A stretch of DNA of 64,000 nt from Franconibacter pulveris DSM 19144. Its GTDB lineage: Bacteria; Pseudomonadota; Gammaproteobacteria; Enterobacterales; Enterobacteriaceae. This document shows positions 29,311 through 38,628 of this stretch, piece after piece; position 1 is the stretch's first letter; each line of letters starts with the position of its first letter. Location of the stretch: the NCBI GenBank assembly GCA_000621185.1, contig JHYZ01000012.1, forward strand, positions 124,001 to 188,000. Reading direction: 5' to 3'. The notes beneath the pieces were generated by a model that saw only the letters and a list, made by a program, of their open reading frames with translations, ran no database searches and was not told the DNA's origin. A program made the position numbers and the translations under genes.

Positions 29311-29344
29311 TTTCAGACCACTTCCCATTAATTTCAGACCACTT
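29311..29344 (+). repeat. Direct repeat TTTCAGACCACTT, 21 bp apart
   Basis: Identical 13-base copies at 29311-29323 and 29332-29344. The 21-bp period equals two helical turns, so a protein bound to both would sit on one DNA face. It lies in the 355-bp ppsA-ppsR divergent region. No named regulator is assigned. Confidence 0.7.
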
Positions 29345-29416
29345 TTCGTACTAATTCTAAGCCATTGATTAGGAAGAAATCATTATTAAAATAATGGGCT
29401 ATGTGCCGCTTCGAAA

Positions 29417-29461
29417 AAATGAATCACACTTTTCATTTATTATAAAAACCGTGTTTCATTT
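29417..29461. repeat. Inverted repeat AAATGAATCAC / GTGTTTCATTT
   Basis: Two 11-base arms with one mismatch (29417-29427 and 29451-29461) flank a 23-base AT-rich spacer. It lies 85-129 bases before the ppsR start and so is most likely a regulator-binding pair for ppsR. Confidence 0.55.
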
Positions 29462-29545
29462 TATAAAAATGAGAGTATCGCTATGCTTTAGCACTCTGAT
29501 TTAAATTATGCTTAAGCAAATTCTTAACTTTTCAGGATGTCGGCA

Positions 29546-30379
29546 ATGGACAATGTGGTTGATCGTCATGTTTTTTATATCTCCGATGGCACCGCCATCA
29601 CCGCCGAAGTGCTGGGCCATGCGGTGATGTCGCAGTTCCCGGTTTCCATCAACAGCATTACCCTGCCCTTTGTTGAAAACGAAAGCCGCGCCCGGGCGGT
29701 GAAAGATCAGATTGACGCCATTTTTCAGCAGACCGGTTTGCGCCCGCTGGTCTTTTTTTCGATTGTGCTGCCGGAAATACGGGCCATCATTTTGCAAAGC
29801 GAAGGCTTTTGCCAGGATATTGTGCAGGCGCTGGTGGCGCCGCTACAGCAGGAGCTCAGGCTTGACCCGACGCCGATTGCGCACCGCACCCATGGCCTGA
29901 CCGCCGGCAACCTGACCCGCTATGACGCCCGTATCGCCGCCATTGATTACACCCTGGCGCATGACGACGGCGTTTCGCTGCGCAACCTCGACCAGGCGCA
30001 GGTGATCCTGCTGGGCGTATCCCGCTGCGGCAAAACCCCAACCAGCCTTTATCTGGCGATGCAGTTTGGCATTCGCGCCGCCAACTACCCCTTTATCGCC
30101 GATGATATGGATAACCTGACGCTGCCGGCGGCGCTACGCCCGCTCCAGCATAAGCTTTTCGGGCTGACCATCAGCCCGGACCGCTTGGCGGCGATCCGCG
30201 AGGAGCGGCGCGAAAACAGCCGCTACGCCTCCATGCGCCAGTGCCGTATGGAAATTACGGAAGTGGAAGCGCTCTACCGCAAGCATCAAATTCCCTATCT
30301 CAACAGCACGAACTTTTCCGTGGAAGAGCTGGCGACCAAAATCCTCGACATTATGCAGCTAAGCCGACGCATGTACTAG
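29546..30379 (+). CDS. ppsR: PEP synthase regulatory protein (bifunctional kinase/pyrophosphorylase)
   Basis: About 277 residues, DUF299 family. PpsR inactivates PEP synthase by ADP-dependent phosphorylation of a threonine beside the catalytic histidine and reactivates it by phosphate-dependent removal. The P-loop-like motif [15 protein letters not shown] is near residue 150. The start ATG at 29546 gives [21 protein letters not shown], as in E. coli, with TCAGGAT 7 bases upstream; an ATG three codons earlier lies inside that ribosome-binding site. The stop codon lies inside the TrpR operator of aroH. Confidence 0.97.
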   Translation: MDNVVDRHVFYISDGTAITAEVLGHAVMSQFPVSINSITLPFVENESRARAVKDQIDAIFQQTGLRPLVFFSIVLPEIRAIILQSEGFCQDIVQALVAPLQQELRLDPTPIAHRTHGLTAGNLTRYDARIAAIDYTLAHDDGVSLRNLDQAQVILLGVSRCGKTPTSLYLAMQFGIRAANYPFIADDMDNLTLPAALRPLQHKLFGLTISPDRLAAIREERRENSRYASMRQCRMEITEVEALYRKHQIPYLNSTNFSVEELATKILDIMQLSRRMY

Positions 30380-30390
30380 TAAACTAGTTC
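30373..30390 (+). promoter_or_regulatory. TrpR operator of aroH
   Basis: GTACTAGTAAACTAGTTC matches the TrpR consensus GTACTAGTTAACTAGTAC at 15 of 18 positions. It includes the stop codon of ppsR (TAG at 30377-30379). In E. coli aroH is repressed by TrpR with tryptophan. Confidence 0.9.
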
Positions 30391-30533
30391 ACCGATGCGA
30401 TCGTTTATGGTAAAGTCCCGAACATCTGGCTGATACTCTTTCTCGTTTCTTGAAATCAGGAGCGATTCGTTTATCGTGATGGCCATCACTTCCCGGCGCT
30501 GTAGCCGGGAAGCAACCACTTTCGAGACACCCA

Positions 30534-31580
30534 ATGAATAAAACCGATGAACTGCGCACAGCGCGCATCGACACCCTTGTGACGCCGGAGGAGCTGGCGC
30601 AACGCTATCCCGTCACGCCGCAGGTGGCGGAACATGTTACCCGCGCACGTCGCCGTATCGAAAAAATCCTGAATGGCGAAGATAACCGCCTGCTGGTGGT
30701 GATGGGGCCCTGCTCTATTCACGATCTTTCCGCTGCGCTGGAGTATGCGCAGCGCCTGCAACCGCTGCGCGAAAAATACCAGTCGCAGCTTGAAATTGTT
30801 ATGCGAACTTACTTCGAGAAGCCGCGTACGGTGGTCGGCTGGAAAGGATTGATTTCCGACCCGGATCTCAACGGCAGCTACCGGGTTAATCACGGCATAG
30901 AGCTGGCGCGCCGTCTGCTGGTGCAGATAAACGAGCTTGGCGTGCCGACCGCCACCGAATTTCTGGATATGGTGACCGGCCAGTATATTGCCGACCTGAT
31001 TAGCTGGGGCGCTATTGGCGCGCGCACCACCGAAAGCCAGATTCATCGTGAAATGGCTTCAGCCCTCTCCTGCCCGGTGGGCTTTAAAAACGGCACGGAC
31101 GGCAATACCCGCATCGCAGTGGACGCTATTCGCGCTTCCCGCGCCAGCCACATGTTTCTCTCTCCGGACAAACATGGCCGCATGACGATTTACCAGACCA
31201 GCGGCAATCCCTATGGTCACATCATCATGCGCGGCGGAAAGCAGCCTAACTACCACGAAGCGGACATCGCCGCCGCCTGCGCCGCGCTGCGTGAGTTTAA
31301 CCTGCCGGAGCGGCTGGTGGTCGACTTCAGCCATGGCAACTGCCAGAAGCAGCACCGACGCCAGCTGGAAGTGTGTGAAGAAATTTGCCGCCAGCTGCGC
31401 GCCGGTTCACAGGGCATCGCCGGGGTGATGGCGGAGAGTTTCCTGGAAGAAGGCACCCAGCCGGTCGCCGCCGGGCAACCGCTGGTTTACGGCAAGTCCA
31501 TTACCGACCCTTGCCTCGGCTGGGAAGACAGCGAAGCGCTGCTCGCGATGCTTGCCGACGCGATGCAAAGCCGCGCGTAA
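30534..31580 (+). CDS. aroH: 3-deoxy-D-arabino-heptulosonate 7-phosphate synthase, Trp-sensitive
   Basis: The 348-residue class I DAHP synthase condenses phosphoenolpyruvate and erythrose 4-phosphate, the first step of the shikimate pathway. Conserved blocks are VVMGPCSIHD (about 55-64), EKPRTVVGWKGLISDP (about 93-108), VGFKNGTDG (about 180) and DFSHGNCQK (about 262). The TrpR operator upstream and the place after ppsR mark it as the tryptophan-controlled isoenzyme rather than aroF or aroG. Confidence 0.97.
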   Translation: MNKTDELRTARIDTLVTPEELAQRYPVTPQVAEHVTRARRRIEKILNGEDNRLLVVMGPCSIHDLSAALEYAQRLQPLREKYQSQLEIVMRTYFEKPRTVVGWKGLISDPDLNGSYRVNHGIELARRLLVQINELGVPTATEFLDMVTGQYIADLISWGAIGARTTESQIHREMASALSCPVGFKNGTDGNTRIAVDAIRASRASHMFLSPDKHGRMTIYQTSGNPYGHIIMRGGKQPNYHEADIAAACAALREFNLPERLVVDFSHGNCQKQHRRQLEVCEEICRQLRAGSQGIAGVMAESFLEEGTQPVAAGQPLVYGKSITDPCLGWEDSEALLAMLADAMQSRA

Positions 31581-31589
31581 ACCTCCAGC

Positions 31590-31616
31590 AAAAAGGCGCC
31601 TTGCGGCGCCTTTGTT
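31590..31616 (+). terminator. Bidirectional terminator between aroH and selO
   Basis: AAAAAGGCGCC-ttgc-GGCGCCTTT followed by GTTTT; it ends aroH and, in the other direction, lies right after the selO stop codon. Confidence 0.88.
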
Positions 31617-33065
31617 TTAGCTTGAACAGCTGACCTCAAGCCTTTTGCCCCAGTCTGGCGGGCGATGGGTAAAATCATCATCGCGATCCGCAAACGGGTT
31701 TTGCAACGCCTCGCACAGGCGCGCCAGCTCGCTGGGGTCATTTTTTTCTGCCCCTTCAATGGCCCGCTGCGCCAGCCAGTTTCGCAGCACAACCGCCGGG
31801 TTTACCGCTTTCATTGACTGCTGACGAGTTTCATCCGCCACATCCTCCTGTTGCAGACGCTCGCGATAACGGCCAAACCAGCTGTCGAACGCCGCCCGGT
31901 CGATAAACTCGTCGCGCAGCGGCGAGGCGGCGGAAAGCTGCTCCGTCTGGCTCAGCATACGGAAAGTGCGGCTGTAATCGCTGCCCTCACGAGCCATCAG
32001 CGAGAAGAGCTCCGTCAACAAATCGTTATCCGCCATCTGCTCGGTATGAAAACCTAACTTCGCGCGCATTTGCTTGCCGTAAGCGCGTATCAACGCCATC
32101 TGATAACGCTCAAGGCCGCTGTTCAGCGCGTCCACATCAATGAAAGGCGACAGCGTCTGCGCCAGTCGTTGCAGGTTCCATAACCCAACGCCTGGCTGAT
32201 TATCAAAAGCATAGCGTCCCTGATAGTCGGAGTGATTACAGATAAAATGCGGCTGATAATCGTCCAGAAAGCCGTAGGGGCCGTAGTCGATAGTGAGCCC
32301 CAGAATAGACATGTTATCGGTGTTCATGACGCCGTGGGCGAAACCGACGCTTTGCCAGTGGGCCATCAGCGATGCGGTGCGATCCACAACGTCATTGAAC
32401 CACAGGATGTAGCGATCCTGTTCCTGCGCAAGATGAGAGAAATGGTGATGAATGACGTAATCAGCCAGTTGCTGCACCTTTTCCGGCTCGCGGCGGTAGT
32501 AAAAGTGCTCGAAGTGGCCGAAGCGCACGTGACTTTCTGCAATACGCATTAACATCGCGCCGCGTTCAATGGTTTCTCGTCGCACTGGCGTATCGCTGGT
32601 GACAATAGAAAGCGCCCGGGTTGTGGGAATACCAAGATAGTGCATCGCCTCGGAGGCGAGGAACTCGCGCACCGTCGAGCGCACCACGGCGCGGCCGTCG
32701 CCCATGCGGGAATAAGGCGTCAGCCCAGCGCCCTTCAGGTGCCAGTCGAATTTACGTCCGTCGGGCAACTGCTGCTCGCCAAGCAAAATGCCGCGCCCGT
32801 CGCCCAGTTGTCCGGCCCAGACGCCAAACTGATGGCCGCTGTATACCTGGGCGAGCGGGGCCATGCCCGGCAGCAGCGCTTCGCCGCCCCAGACCCCAGC
32901 GGGCTGGTCTGGTGTGAAAAGAGAATCGTCAAGCTGCAGCGTCTTCGCCAGCGGTGCGTTGTGCCAGAGCAGGCGGCTATTTTTCAACGGTGTTGGGGAA
33001 AGCTCGGTATAGAAACCCGGCAGCTCGTCGCGCCAGGTAGATACAAATTGGGGGTTTTCGCTCAT
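31617..33065 (-). CDS. selO: Protein adenylyltransferase SelO (YdiU)
   Basis: The 482-residue pseudokinase-fold protein transfers AMP (or, in Salmonella work, UMP) from nucleotides to Ser, Thr or Tyr of other proteins and is linked to oxidative stress. It has [21 protein letters not shown] at about 108-128 (nucleotide-binding lysine and glycine-rich region), [19 protein letters not shown] with the metal-binding asparagine and aspartates at about 244-262, and the C-terminal end EVSCSS, where the cysteine takes the place of the selenocysteine found in mitochondrial SelO. In E. coli the small gene hemP (ydiE) lies between aroH and selO; there is no room for it here. Confidence 0.95.
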   Translation of the reverse strand: MSENPQFVSTWRDELPGFYTELSPTPLKNSRLLWHNAPLAKTLQLDDSLFTPDQPAGVWGGEALLPGMAPLAQVYSGHQFGVWAGQLGDGRGILLGEQQLPDGRKFDWHLKGAGLTPYSRMGDGRAVVRSTVREFLASEAMHYLGIPTTRALSIVTSDTPVRRETIERGAMLMRIAESHVRFGHFEHFYYRREPEKVQQLADYVIHHHFSHLAQEQDRYILWFNDVVDRTASLMAHWQSVGFAHGVMNTDNMSILGLTIDYGPYGFLDDYQPHFICNHSDYQGRYAFDNQPGVGLWNLQRLAQTLSPFIDVDALNSGLERYQMALIRAYGKQMRAKLGFHTEQMADNDLLTELFSLMAREGSDYSRTFRMLSQTEQLSAASPLRDEFIDRAAFDSWFGRYRERLQQEDVADETRQQSMKAVNPAVVLRNWLAQRAIEGAEKNDPSELARLCEALQNPFADRDDDFTHRPPDWGKRLEVSCSS

Positions 33066-33126
33066 GAGGCCTCCTGCCCTAAGTGTAGTGCCTTAAACGT
33101 CAGGCAAACACGGTTATCGCGCAGGG

Positions 33127-33837
33127 TTATTCAATCAGCGATGCCAGCGAAGCGGCCATCACTGGCGGCCACAGTCTGCCTTGTACCGCCCCCACCCCAA
33201 GCGCGATGGCGTGACGACGGGCAATTTCATTGTCGATGCCCGGCAGAATCAGCGTGTCGCAGCAGGGCGAGATTTGCTTAATAATGGCGGAAATAAAGGG
33301 CTCGAAGGTGGAAGGCGAAAGCTGCCGGTTAATAAATTGCTTATCGAGTTTAACCCGACGATACATTCCTTCATACACCGCCCGACTGGTGGCCCCGCCC
33401 GAGCCATAATTCGCCAGCAGCAGCGGGTGGAGAGCCTGTAGCGCGTTCAGTTGCGGATGCGCTTTGCCTGCGTTCAGGCCGGGATAATCCTCAGTAAGGC
33501 TGAACTCCAGAAACGGCAATTCGCTGACCCTTTTCTGTAGCGCCACGCCGCTTAACAGCGCGCTGACGATAATCTCGTCCACGCTGACCCAGGCCAGCAC
33601 CTGATTTTGTATAAAAAATTCCCGATTTTGCTCCAGCAAACTAATCGCTTCATAAAAAAGGATGAGCCGCTGTTCTGCAGTAATACGGGAAAGCACTAAG
33701 CCAGGCGGAATACGCACCGAGGCGTTATCGCTAATAAAGTCAGCGATAAGTTCTACGCCCAGTAGCGAGTGATCTCCCCGACGTACAGGGAGAAATAAAT
33801 ACTGCGAATGATATTTGACGTCGAGCGAAACAATCAT
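33127..33837 (-). CDS. ydiV: Degenerate EAL-domain anti-FlhDC factor YdiV/RflP
   Basis: The 236-residue protein aligns along its length with E. coli YdiV (237 residues as I recall): GVELIADF in place of a true EAL motif, VRIPPGLV, FLEFSLTEDYPGLN, and FEPFISAIIKQISPCC near residue 185. The active-site residues of c-di-GMP phosphodiesterases are not retained. YdiV binds FlhD, keeps FlhD4C2 off class 2 flagellar promoters and hands it to ClpXP, so it lowers motility in poor nutrition. It lies 61 bases after the selO start on the same strand, upstream of selO. Confidence 0.9.
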   Translation of the reverse strand: MIVSLDVKYHSQYLFLPVRRGDHSLLGVELIADFISDNASVRIPPGLVLSRITAEQRLILFYEAISLLEQNREFFIQNQVLAWVSVDEIIVSALLSGVALQKRVSELPFLEFSLTEDYPGLNAGKAHPQLNALQALHPLLLANYGSGGATSRAVYEGMYRRVKLDKQFINRQLSPSTFEPFISAIIKQISPCCDTLILPGIDNEIARRHAIALGVGAVQGRLWPPVMAASLASLIE

Positions 33838-34186
33838 TATTCACGCTCCGTCTGGTAAGGTGATACGCAATGAGTATGTTGCATATCACAACGGTGCAAC
33901 CAGACTGTTTTTATTGCAATAATTAGCATGCTCTGTCCTTAGAGTTTCAGAATTATCCTTAGCTTCTTTTAGCTTATCCTGGTTATTCGTCAATAGACAA
34001 ACAGACTGAAAATTTCGCCGCCAATATAAATAATTTGTAAGATATCGATTACAAATATTCTTAATTTATTTACCGTCGGGAAAGTGCATAACTATTTTTT
34101 AACGAGGGCGATTAAGCGCAGCCTAATTGTTTAACGCTTTTTACGGGACGTACATTACCGCCCCGCTATTTCATCTATTCCTGCTA
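33838..34186. other. 349-bp spacer between ydiV and the GH4 gene
   Basis: No gene is seen. It must hold the ydiV promoter. At 34033-34056 lies a 24-bp palindrome ATTTGTAA-gatatcga-TTACAAAT, with perfect 8-base arms, about 200 bases upstream of ydiV. Near 34143-34166 CGGGACG and CGCCCCG can pair around an 8-base loop (one wobble), just after the GH4 stop. Confidence 0.55.
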
Positions 34187-35497
34187 TCAAATGAATGGCC
34201 TGAGGTAGTCCCGGTTCAATATTAATACTTCATCCAGCAAATCGGCTGCAAGCTTCGCATCACCAATAAGCGGGTTAACGATAAGCGCCAACAGCGCCGC
34301 TCGTTTATCGCCATTAACCGCCGCTTCAATGGTCAGTTGTTCATACGTTTTTATCTGCGTCGTCAGGGCATGCATCGCAGGGGACAACGCGCCAAACGCC
34401 AGCGGCTTCGCGCCAGTGGCATCGACAATGCAGTTCGTTTCCACCACCGCATCTGCCGCCAGCCCCTGGATAGCCCCCAGGTTCGCGGTATTCACTACGA
34501 GCTGCGCGCCAGTATCGTTATGAATAGCCGCGATTAATTCCAGCGCGACCTGCGAATAGAACGCCCCGCCGCGAAAGCGTAACGCTTCCGGCTTGTGGTC
34601 GAGTTGCGGATCGCGATATTGCCTGAAAAGCGAATCTTCAACTTTCATTACCTGTTCAGCGCGCGTACCTCCGGCTTTGGCGTCCGCCTGCTCTTCCTCA
34701 AGCATTTCGCGAGTGAGATAAAAATAACGGTGATAGGGGCATGGGATTGCGCCAAGCGCTCGCAGCAGCGCGGCAGGCCACGGCGCTTCTTTGATGTTGT
34801 TCATGGTCATCGTCGCGCCGTTGCACAGCTTATCGATAACCTCCCGCGTACGGTTTTCGCCGCGTACATTCACTTCATGCACCCACACCATATGATTTAA
34901 ACCAGCGAACCGCAGGCGCAACGCCTCAAACGGCTCATCCAGCATCTGGGCAAGCATATGGTGCATGGTGATCGGCACGTTGCACAGGCCGATAATTTTC
35001 GCTTTCGTATGGCGCTGCACCGCCTCGGTCACAATGCCTGCCGGGTTAGTGAAGTTGATAATCCAGGCCTCCGGCGCCAGGGCTTCAACTTTGCGGGCGA
35101 TATTGAGCATCACGGGAATGGTGCGCAGCGCCTTGGCGAAGCCGCCGACGCCGGTGGTCTCCTGCCCAATAAGGTTGTACTTCAATCCCAGACGCTCATC
35201 CGCGGCGCGCGCCTTCAGCTGGCCTACGCGCAGTTGCGTTAATACAAAACTCGCGCCGCGAATCGCCTCGTCCGGCTGAAAATGAACCGTCACTTTTACC
35301 GCTTCCATGCCATTCTTCGCCAGCATCCTGCGGGTGAGCGCCGCGATAGTCTCTACTTTCTCACGCCCCTGCTCTACATCCACCAGCGCCAGCTCGCGCA
35401 GTTCGACTGTCTCCCGACGCGCAATTAAGCCTTCCACCAGTTCTGGCGTATAGCTGCTGCCACCGCCGATAACCGCAATTTTGATTTTGTTACCCAT
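34187..35497 (-). CDS. Glycoside hydrolase family 4, probable 6-phospho-beta-glucosidase
   Basis: The 436-residue enzyme has the Rossmann NAD motif IAVIGGGSSYTPELVEGL (residues 7-24) and the GH4 blocks NFTNPAGIVTEA, GLCNVPITMH with the metal-binding cysteine, and GLNHMVWVH. GH4 enzymes open phospho-glycosides by an NAD- and Mn-dependent redox-elimination route. The wording GLNHMVW and GLCNVP fits the 6-phospho-beta-glucosidase branch (LicH/CelF-like) better than alpha-galactosidase MelA. No PTS transporter or regulator lies near, so its substrate must come from a system elsewhere. It is inserted between ydiV and nlpC compared with E. coli. Confidence 0.9.
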   Translation of the reverse strand: MGNKIKIAVIGGGSSYTPELVEGLIARRETVELRELALVDVEQGREKVETIAALTRRMLAKNGMEAVKVTVHFQPDEAIRGASFVLTQLRVGQLKARAADERLGLKYNLIGQETTGVGGFAKALRTIPVMLNIARKVEALAPEAWIINFTNPAGIVTEAVQRHTKAKIIGLCNVPITMHHMLAQMLDEPFEALRLRFAGLNHMVWVHEVNVRGENRTREVIDKLCNGATMTMNNIKEAPWPAALLRALGAIPCPYHRYFYLTREMLEEEQADAKAGGTRAEQVMKVEDSLFRQYRDPQLDHKPEALRFRGGAFYSQVALELIAAIHNDTGAQLVVNTANLGAIQGLAADAVVETNCIVDATGAKPLAFGALSPAMHALTTQIKTYEQLTIEAAVNGDKRAALLALIVNPLIGDAKLAADLLDEVLILNRDYLRPFI

Positions 35498-35641
35498 TGC
35501 TGCTCCTTCGCCTGATAGCTCTCGTTATTGCCCGCGGTGCGCGAGCGCCCGCTAAGCGTAGCGTCAGGTGGGTAAACAGGAAGAGAGCTGGCCGCCATTG
35601 TTACAAAGTCGGGCCAGCAAACGCGGGAAGTGTGAAGAGAA

Positions 35642-35668
35642 ACGCCCGCCGCACGCGACGGGCCAGCA
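35642..35668 (-). terminator. Probable nlpC terminator
   Basis: On the minus strand GCCCGTCGC-gtgc-GGCGGGC followed by GTTTCTCTT; one mispair in the stem and a broken T tract, so moderate strength. Confidence 0.5.
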
Positions 35669-36133
35669 TCAGATACGGCGCGCCTGCCAGAATTTTTTGC
35701 GCCAGTAGACGTTATCAAGCGATGAGCGGATCACGCCCTGGCTGGTAGAGGCGTGGATAAACTGATTATCGGTGTCATAAATACCGACGTGCAGGCCGTT
35801 CTGACCGCTGCCGGTTTTGAAGAAGACCAGGTCGCCCGGCAGTAAATCATCTTTATCGATTTCAGTGCCGATTTTCGCCTGCTGGCGCGTTTCCCGCGGC
35901 AGCTGTAACTCAAACTTATCGCGGAAAGTCAGCATGACGAAGCCGGAGCAGTCCACCCCTCCCCGGCCCATGCCGCCATAACGATACGGCGTACCGCGCC
36001 AGTGGCTGAGCTGATCGTTCAGGCCAGCGATAACGGAGATAGAATCAGAGAGCCGTGGATTGGGAGGCGGTGCGCGATGATGGCTGCATCCGGCCAGCAC
36101 CAGCGTCGCCACAACGATTAACCAGAGCCGCAT
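35669..36133 (-). CDS. nlpC: NlpC/P60-type lipoprotein
   Basis: The 154-residue lipoprotein has a signal peptide ending in LAGC (lipidated Cys16) and an NlpC/P60 cysteine peptidase domain: catalytic cysteine in GGVDCSGFV (about residue 70), histidine in NGLHVGIY (about 120) and a further polar residue in FIHAST. The family cuts peptide bonds in peptidoglycan; the cell role of NlpC itself is little known. It lies downstream of btuD in the same direction, as in E. coli. Confidence 0.96.
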   Translation of the reverse strand: MRLWLIVVATLVLAGCSHHRAPPPNPRLSDSISVIAGLNDQLSHWRGTPYRYGGMGRGGVDCSGFVMLTFRDKFELQLPRETRQQAKIGTEIDKDDLLPGDLVFFKTGSGQNGLHVGIYDTDNQFIHASTSQGVIRSSLDNVYWRKKFWQARRI

Positions 36134-36213
36134 TTTCAGGCAAATCCTCTACCCTGTTTTTATTTTGGCTAATGTAGCCTGCCCCGACGCGCCGAAGCAA
36201 GACAGAGAAGCGC

Positions 36214-36960
36214 CTAAAGCGGGCAAATGAGCATACTGTGACCTTCCACCTGAAGGCGACGAAACGGCAGGCCATAAGCGGCGCCCAGCAAGGCTGGCGT
36301 GAGCACGTCGTCGCGCTTGCCTTCGGCTATCAGCTTGCCGTCACGCAACAGCCAGACCCGGTGCGCATGGCGCAGCGTATGGTTGAGGTCGTGGCTGCTT
36401 GTCACGACCGTTACGCCCGCATCGCAAAGCTGGTAAATGATTTTATCAAGCGCCGCCTGCTGGGCCACGTCCAGGCTGTTCATCGGCTCATCGAGCAGCA
36501 GCAGTTTGCCATGCGGATTGGTTTGCGGATCAATTTGCAGCACGACGGCAGCGAGCCGCACCCGCTGCCATTCGCCGCCGGAGAGTTGGTTAACCGGCCG
36601 GGTGAGCTTGTCGCCAAGCCAGAGCGACGTGGCAACGTCGGTCATTCTTTTTTCATTCGGACTGGCGTGCTGGTGCAGCGCCAGATAATGCCAGACGGGC
36701 ATGGCGAAGGGCGGCATCTGCTGCTGCGCGAGATAGGCGCGATGGCGGGCAAGCTGCTCGCTACGCCACGCGCTCAGCGGCTCGTCGACGAAATCGATGC
36801 TGCCCGCGCCGCTGGTAAGCCCCGCCATTCGCGAAAGCAGCGTGCTTTTCCCGGCGCCGTTCGGCCCGACCAGATGCAGTAATTCGCCAGGCTTAACGCT
36901 GGCGGAGAACGGCTCCAGACGGCCGGACACCGCCACATCGCGCAATTGCATCAGCGCCAT
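36214..36960 (-). CDS. btuD: Vitamin B12 ABC transporter ATPase
   Basis: The 248-residue ATPase drives B12 import through BtuC. Walker A is GPNGAGKST (about 33-41), the signature is [12 protein letters not shown] (about 128-139) and Walker B is [12 protein letters not shown] (about 154-165). It is the last gene of the btuC-btuE-btuD group, 3 bases after btuE. Confidence 0.97.
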   Translation of the reverse strand: MALMQLRDVAVSGRLEPFSASVKPGELLHLVGPNGAGKSTLLSRMAGLTSGAGSIDFVDEPLSAWRSEQLARHRAYLAQQQMPPFAMPVWHYLALHQHASPNEKRMTDVATSLWLGDKLTRPVNQLSGGEWQRVRLAAVVLQIDPQTNPHGKLLLLDEPMNSLDVAQQAALDKIIYQLCDAGVTVVTSSHDLNHTLRHAHRVWLLRDGKLIAEGKRDDVLTPALLGAAYGLPFRRLQVEGHSMLICPL

Positions 36961-36963
36961 TGT

Positions 36964-37515
36964 TTATTTCGCCAGCGCGACTTTGATAGCTTCCATCACG
37001 ATAGGATCTTCCGGCGTCATATCTGGCGCGAAGCGCTGTACCACCTGCCCATCGCGGCCAACCAGGAATTTTTCGAAATTCCACAGAATGTCATCCGGAT
37101 AGAGCGGCGCGCGCCCTTTGCTGGCCAGACGCTCATAGAAACCGCTTGATTCCGGCGCGACGGCTGTCGGACAGGCGGCAATCAGTTTCTGGTAAAGCGG
37201 GTGACGGTTCTCGCCATTCACATCAATTTTGCTGAACAGCGGAAAGGTGACGCCATAAGTGGTGCTGCAAAACGTTTTGATCTCTTCTTCGCTGCCCGGC
37301 TCCTGACCGAGGAACTGGTTGCAGGGGAAAGCCAGCACGCTGAAACCCGCCTCTTCCCAGGCCTTATGAATATTCTCTAACTGTTCATACTGCGGCGTCA
37401 GGCCGCATTTGGAAGCGACGTTGACAATCAACAGCACCTTGCCTTTCCAGCGTTCGAGTGACGTGGTTTCCCCGTCAATGGTGGTCACTTCGGTGTTCAG
37501 CACATCGTGTTGCAT
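36964..37515 (-). CDS. btuE: Thioredoxin/glutathione peroxidase BtuE
   Basis: The 183-residue peroxidase of the glutathione peroxidase family has its peroxidatic cysteine in NVASKCGLTPQY (about residue 37) with the further family blocks FPCNQFLGQEPGS (resolving-type cysteine) and WNFEKFLVGRDG. It is encoded between btuC and btuD but is not needed for B12 transport. Confidence 0.96.
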   Translation of the reverse strand: MQHDVLNTEVTTIDGETTSLERWKGKVLLIVNVASKCGLTPQYEQLENIHKAWEEAGFSVLAFPCNQFLGQEPGSEEEIKTFCSTTYGVTFPLFSKIDVNGENRHPLYQKLIAACPTAVAPESSGFYERLASKGRAPLYPDDILWNFEKFLVGRDGQVVQRFAPDMTPEDPIVMEAIKVALAK

Positions 37516-37544
37516 AGCATCCCCTTAATGGTGGTGTGAGGAAC

Positions 37545-38525
37545 TTAACGTCCAGCCCTTAATAATAGCCAGATAAATACCGGCGCGCCCAGCGTTGCGG
37601 TGACGACGCCTATCGGCAACTCCGCCGAAGCGAGCGCCAGCCGGGCGATAACATCAGCCGCCAGCAGCACCGCCGCCCCCGCCAGCGCGCAGGCGGGCAA
37701 CAGGACGCGATGGTCAGTCAGCCCGCATAACCGCAACACGTGCGGGATAACAAGCCCGATAAAACCAATAGCGCCTGAAAGCGCTACGCTTACCCCCACC
37801 AGCCAGCCTGTCGCGATAACCAGCAGGTTGCGCCACAGCCACACCGGCAAGCCGAGCTGGCGCGCGGAGGTTTCCCCCAGCGCCAGCATATTGAGCGGCA
37901 GCGCCTGGCGGCAGACCCATATCATGACCGGCAACAGCGCAGCCATAAGCCAACCGTGCCGCCAGTCAACCCCGCCGAAACCGCCCATCATCCAGTACAT
38001 CAGCTGGCGCAGATCGAGGCTGGTGGAGAAATAGACCGCCCAGGTCATCAACGCGCTGCAAATGATGCCCAGCGCCACGCCAGCCAGCAGTAGTCGGCTA
38101 TTAGAAAGATGCCGTCTGGCAAAACGCAGCAGGATAAGCGTGATAATCAATGCCCCGCCGATGGCGCACAGACCGAGCCCCCAGCCGGGCAGCGCGCCGT
38201 GGCCCAGCAGCACGGCGGCGATTAGCCCGACGCCTGCGCCGTTCGACACGCCAAGCAGCCCGGGTTCAGCGAGCGGGTTTTCAAACAGCGCCTGCATAAT
38301 AGCGCCAGAAAGCGCCAGCGACGCGCCAACCACCAGCACCGCCAGCGTGCGCGGCAGACGAATTTGCCAGACGAATAGCTTACCGCTTTCGCTAAACCAG
38401 TCCGTCGGCCCCAGCCATTTGTCGCCCACGCAGAGGCTGAACAGCATCGCAAGCAGCGTGAACGACAGCAGGCTCCACAGCCAGCGCTGCTCGCGCTGGC
38501 GTTGTTGTTCAATAAAAGAGAGCAT
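37545..38525 (-). CDS. btuC: Vitamin B12 ABC transporter permease
   Basis: The 326-residue protein of the FecCD family has ten predicted helices and forms a dimer with two BtuD subunits. Family blocks include [19 protein letters not shown] near residue 55 and [16 protein letters not shown] near residue 245, the latter holding the ATPase-contact loop. The order btuC-btuE-btuD follows E. coli. Confidence 0.97.
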   Translation of the reverse strand: MLSFIEQQRQREQRWLWSLLSFTLLAMLFSLCVGDKWLGPTDWFSESGKLFVWQIRLPRTLAVLVVGASLALSGAIMQALFENPLAEPGLLGVSNGAGVGLIAAVLLGHGALPGWGLGLCAIGGALIITLILLRFARRHLSNSRLLLAGVALGIICSALMTWAVYFSTSLDLRQLMYWMMGGFGGVDWRHGWLMAALLPVMIWVCRQALPLNMLALGETSARQLGLPVWLWRNLLVIATGWLVGVSVALSGAIGFIGLVIPHVLRLCGLTDHRVLLPACALAGAAVLLAADVIARLALASAELPIGVVTATLGAPVFIWLLLRAGR

Positions 38526-38583
38526 GAATGAATTGGTCGTTATGATCGCAATCCGTTGATTCTACGGCCCTGCGACCGCCCAA

Positions 38584-38615
38584 AAAAGAAAAAAGGCCGC
38601 ACGATGCGGCCTTTT
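38584..38615 (-). terminator. ihfA terminator
   Basis: AAAAGGCCGCA-tcg-TGCGGCCTTTT plus T tract on the minus strand, 14 bases after the ihfA stop. Confidence 0.9.
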
Positions 38616-38628
38616 TGACTAGGTCAGA

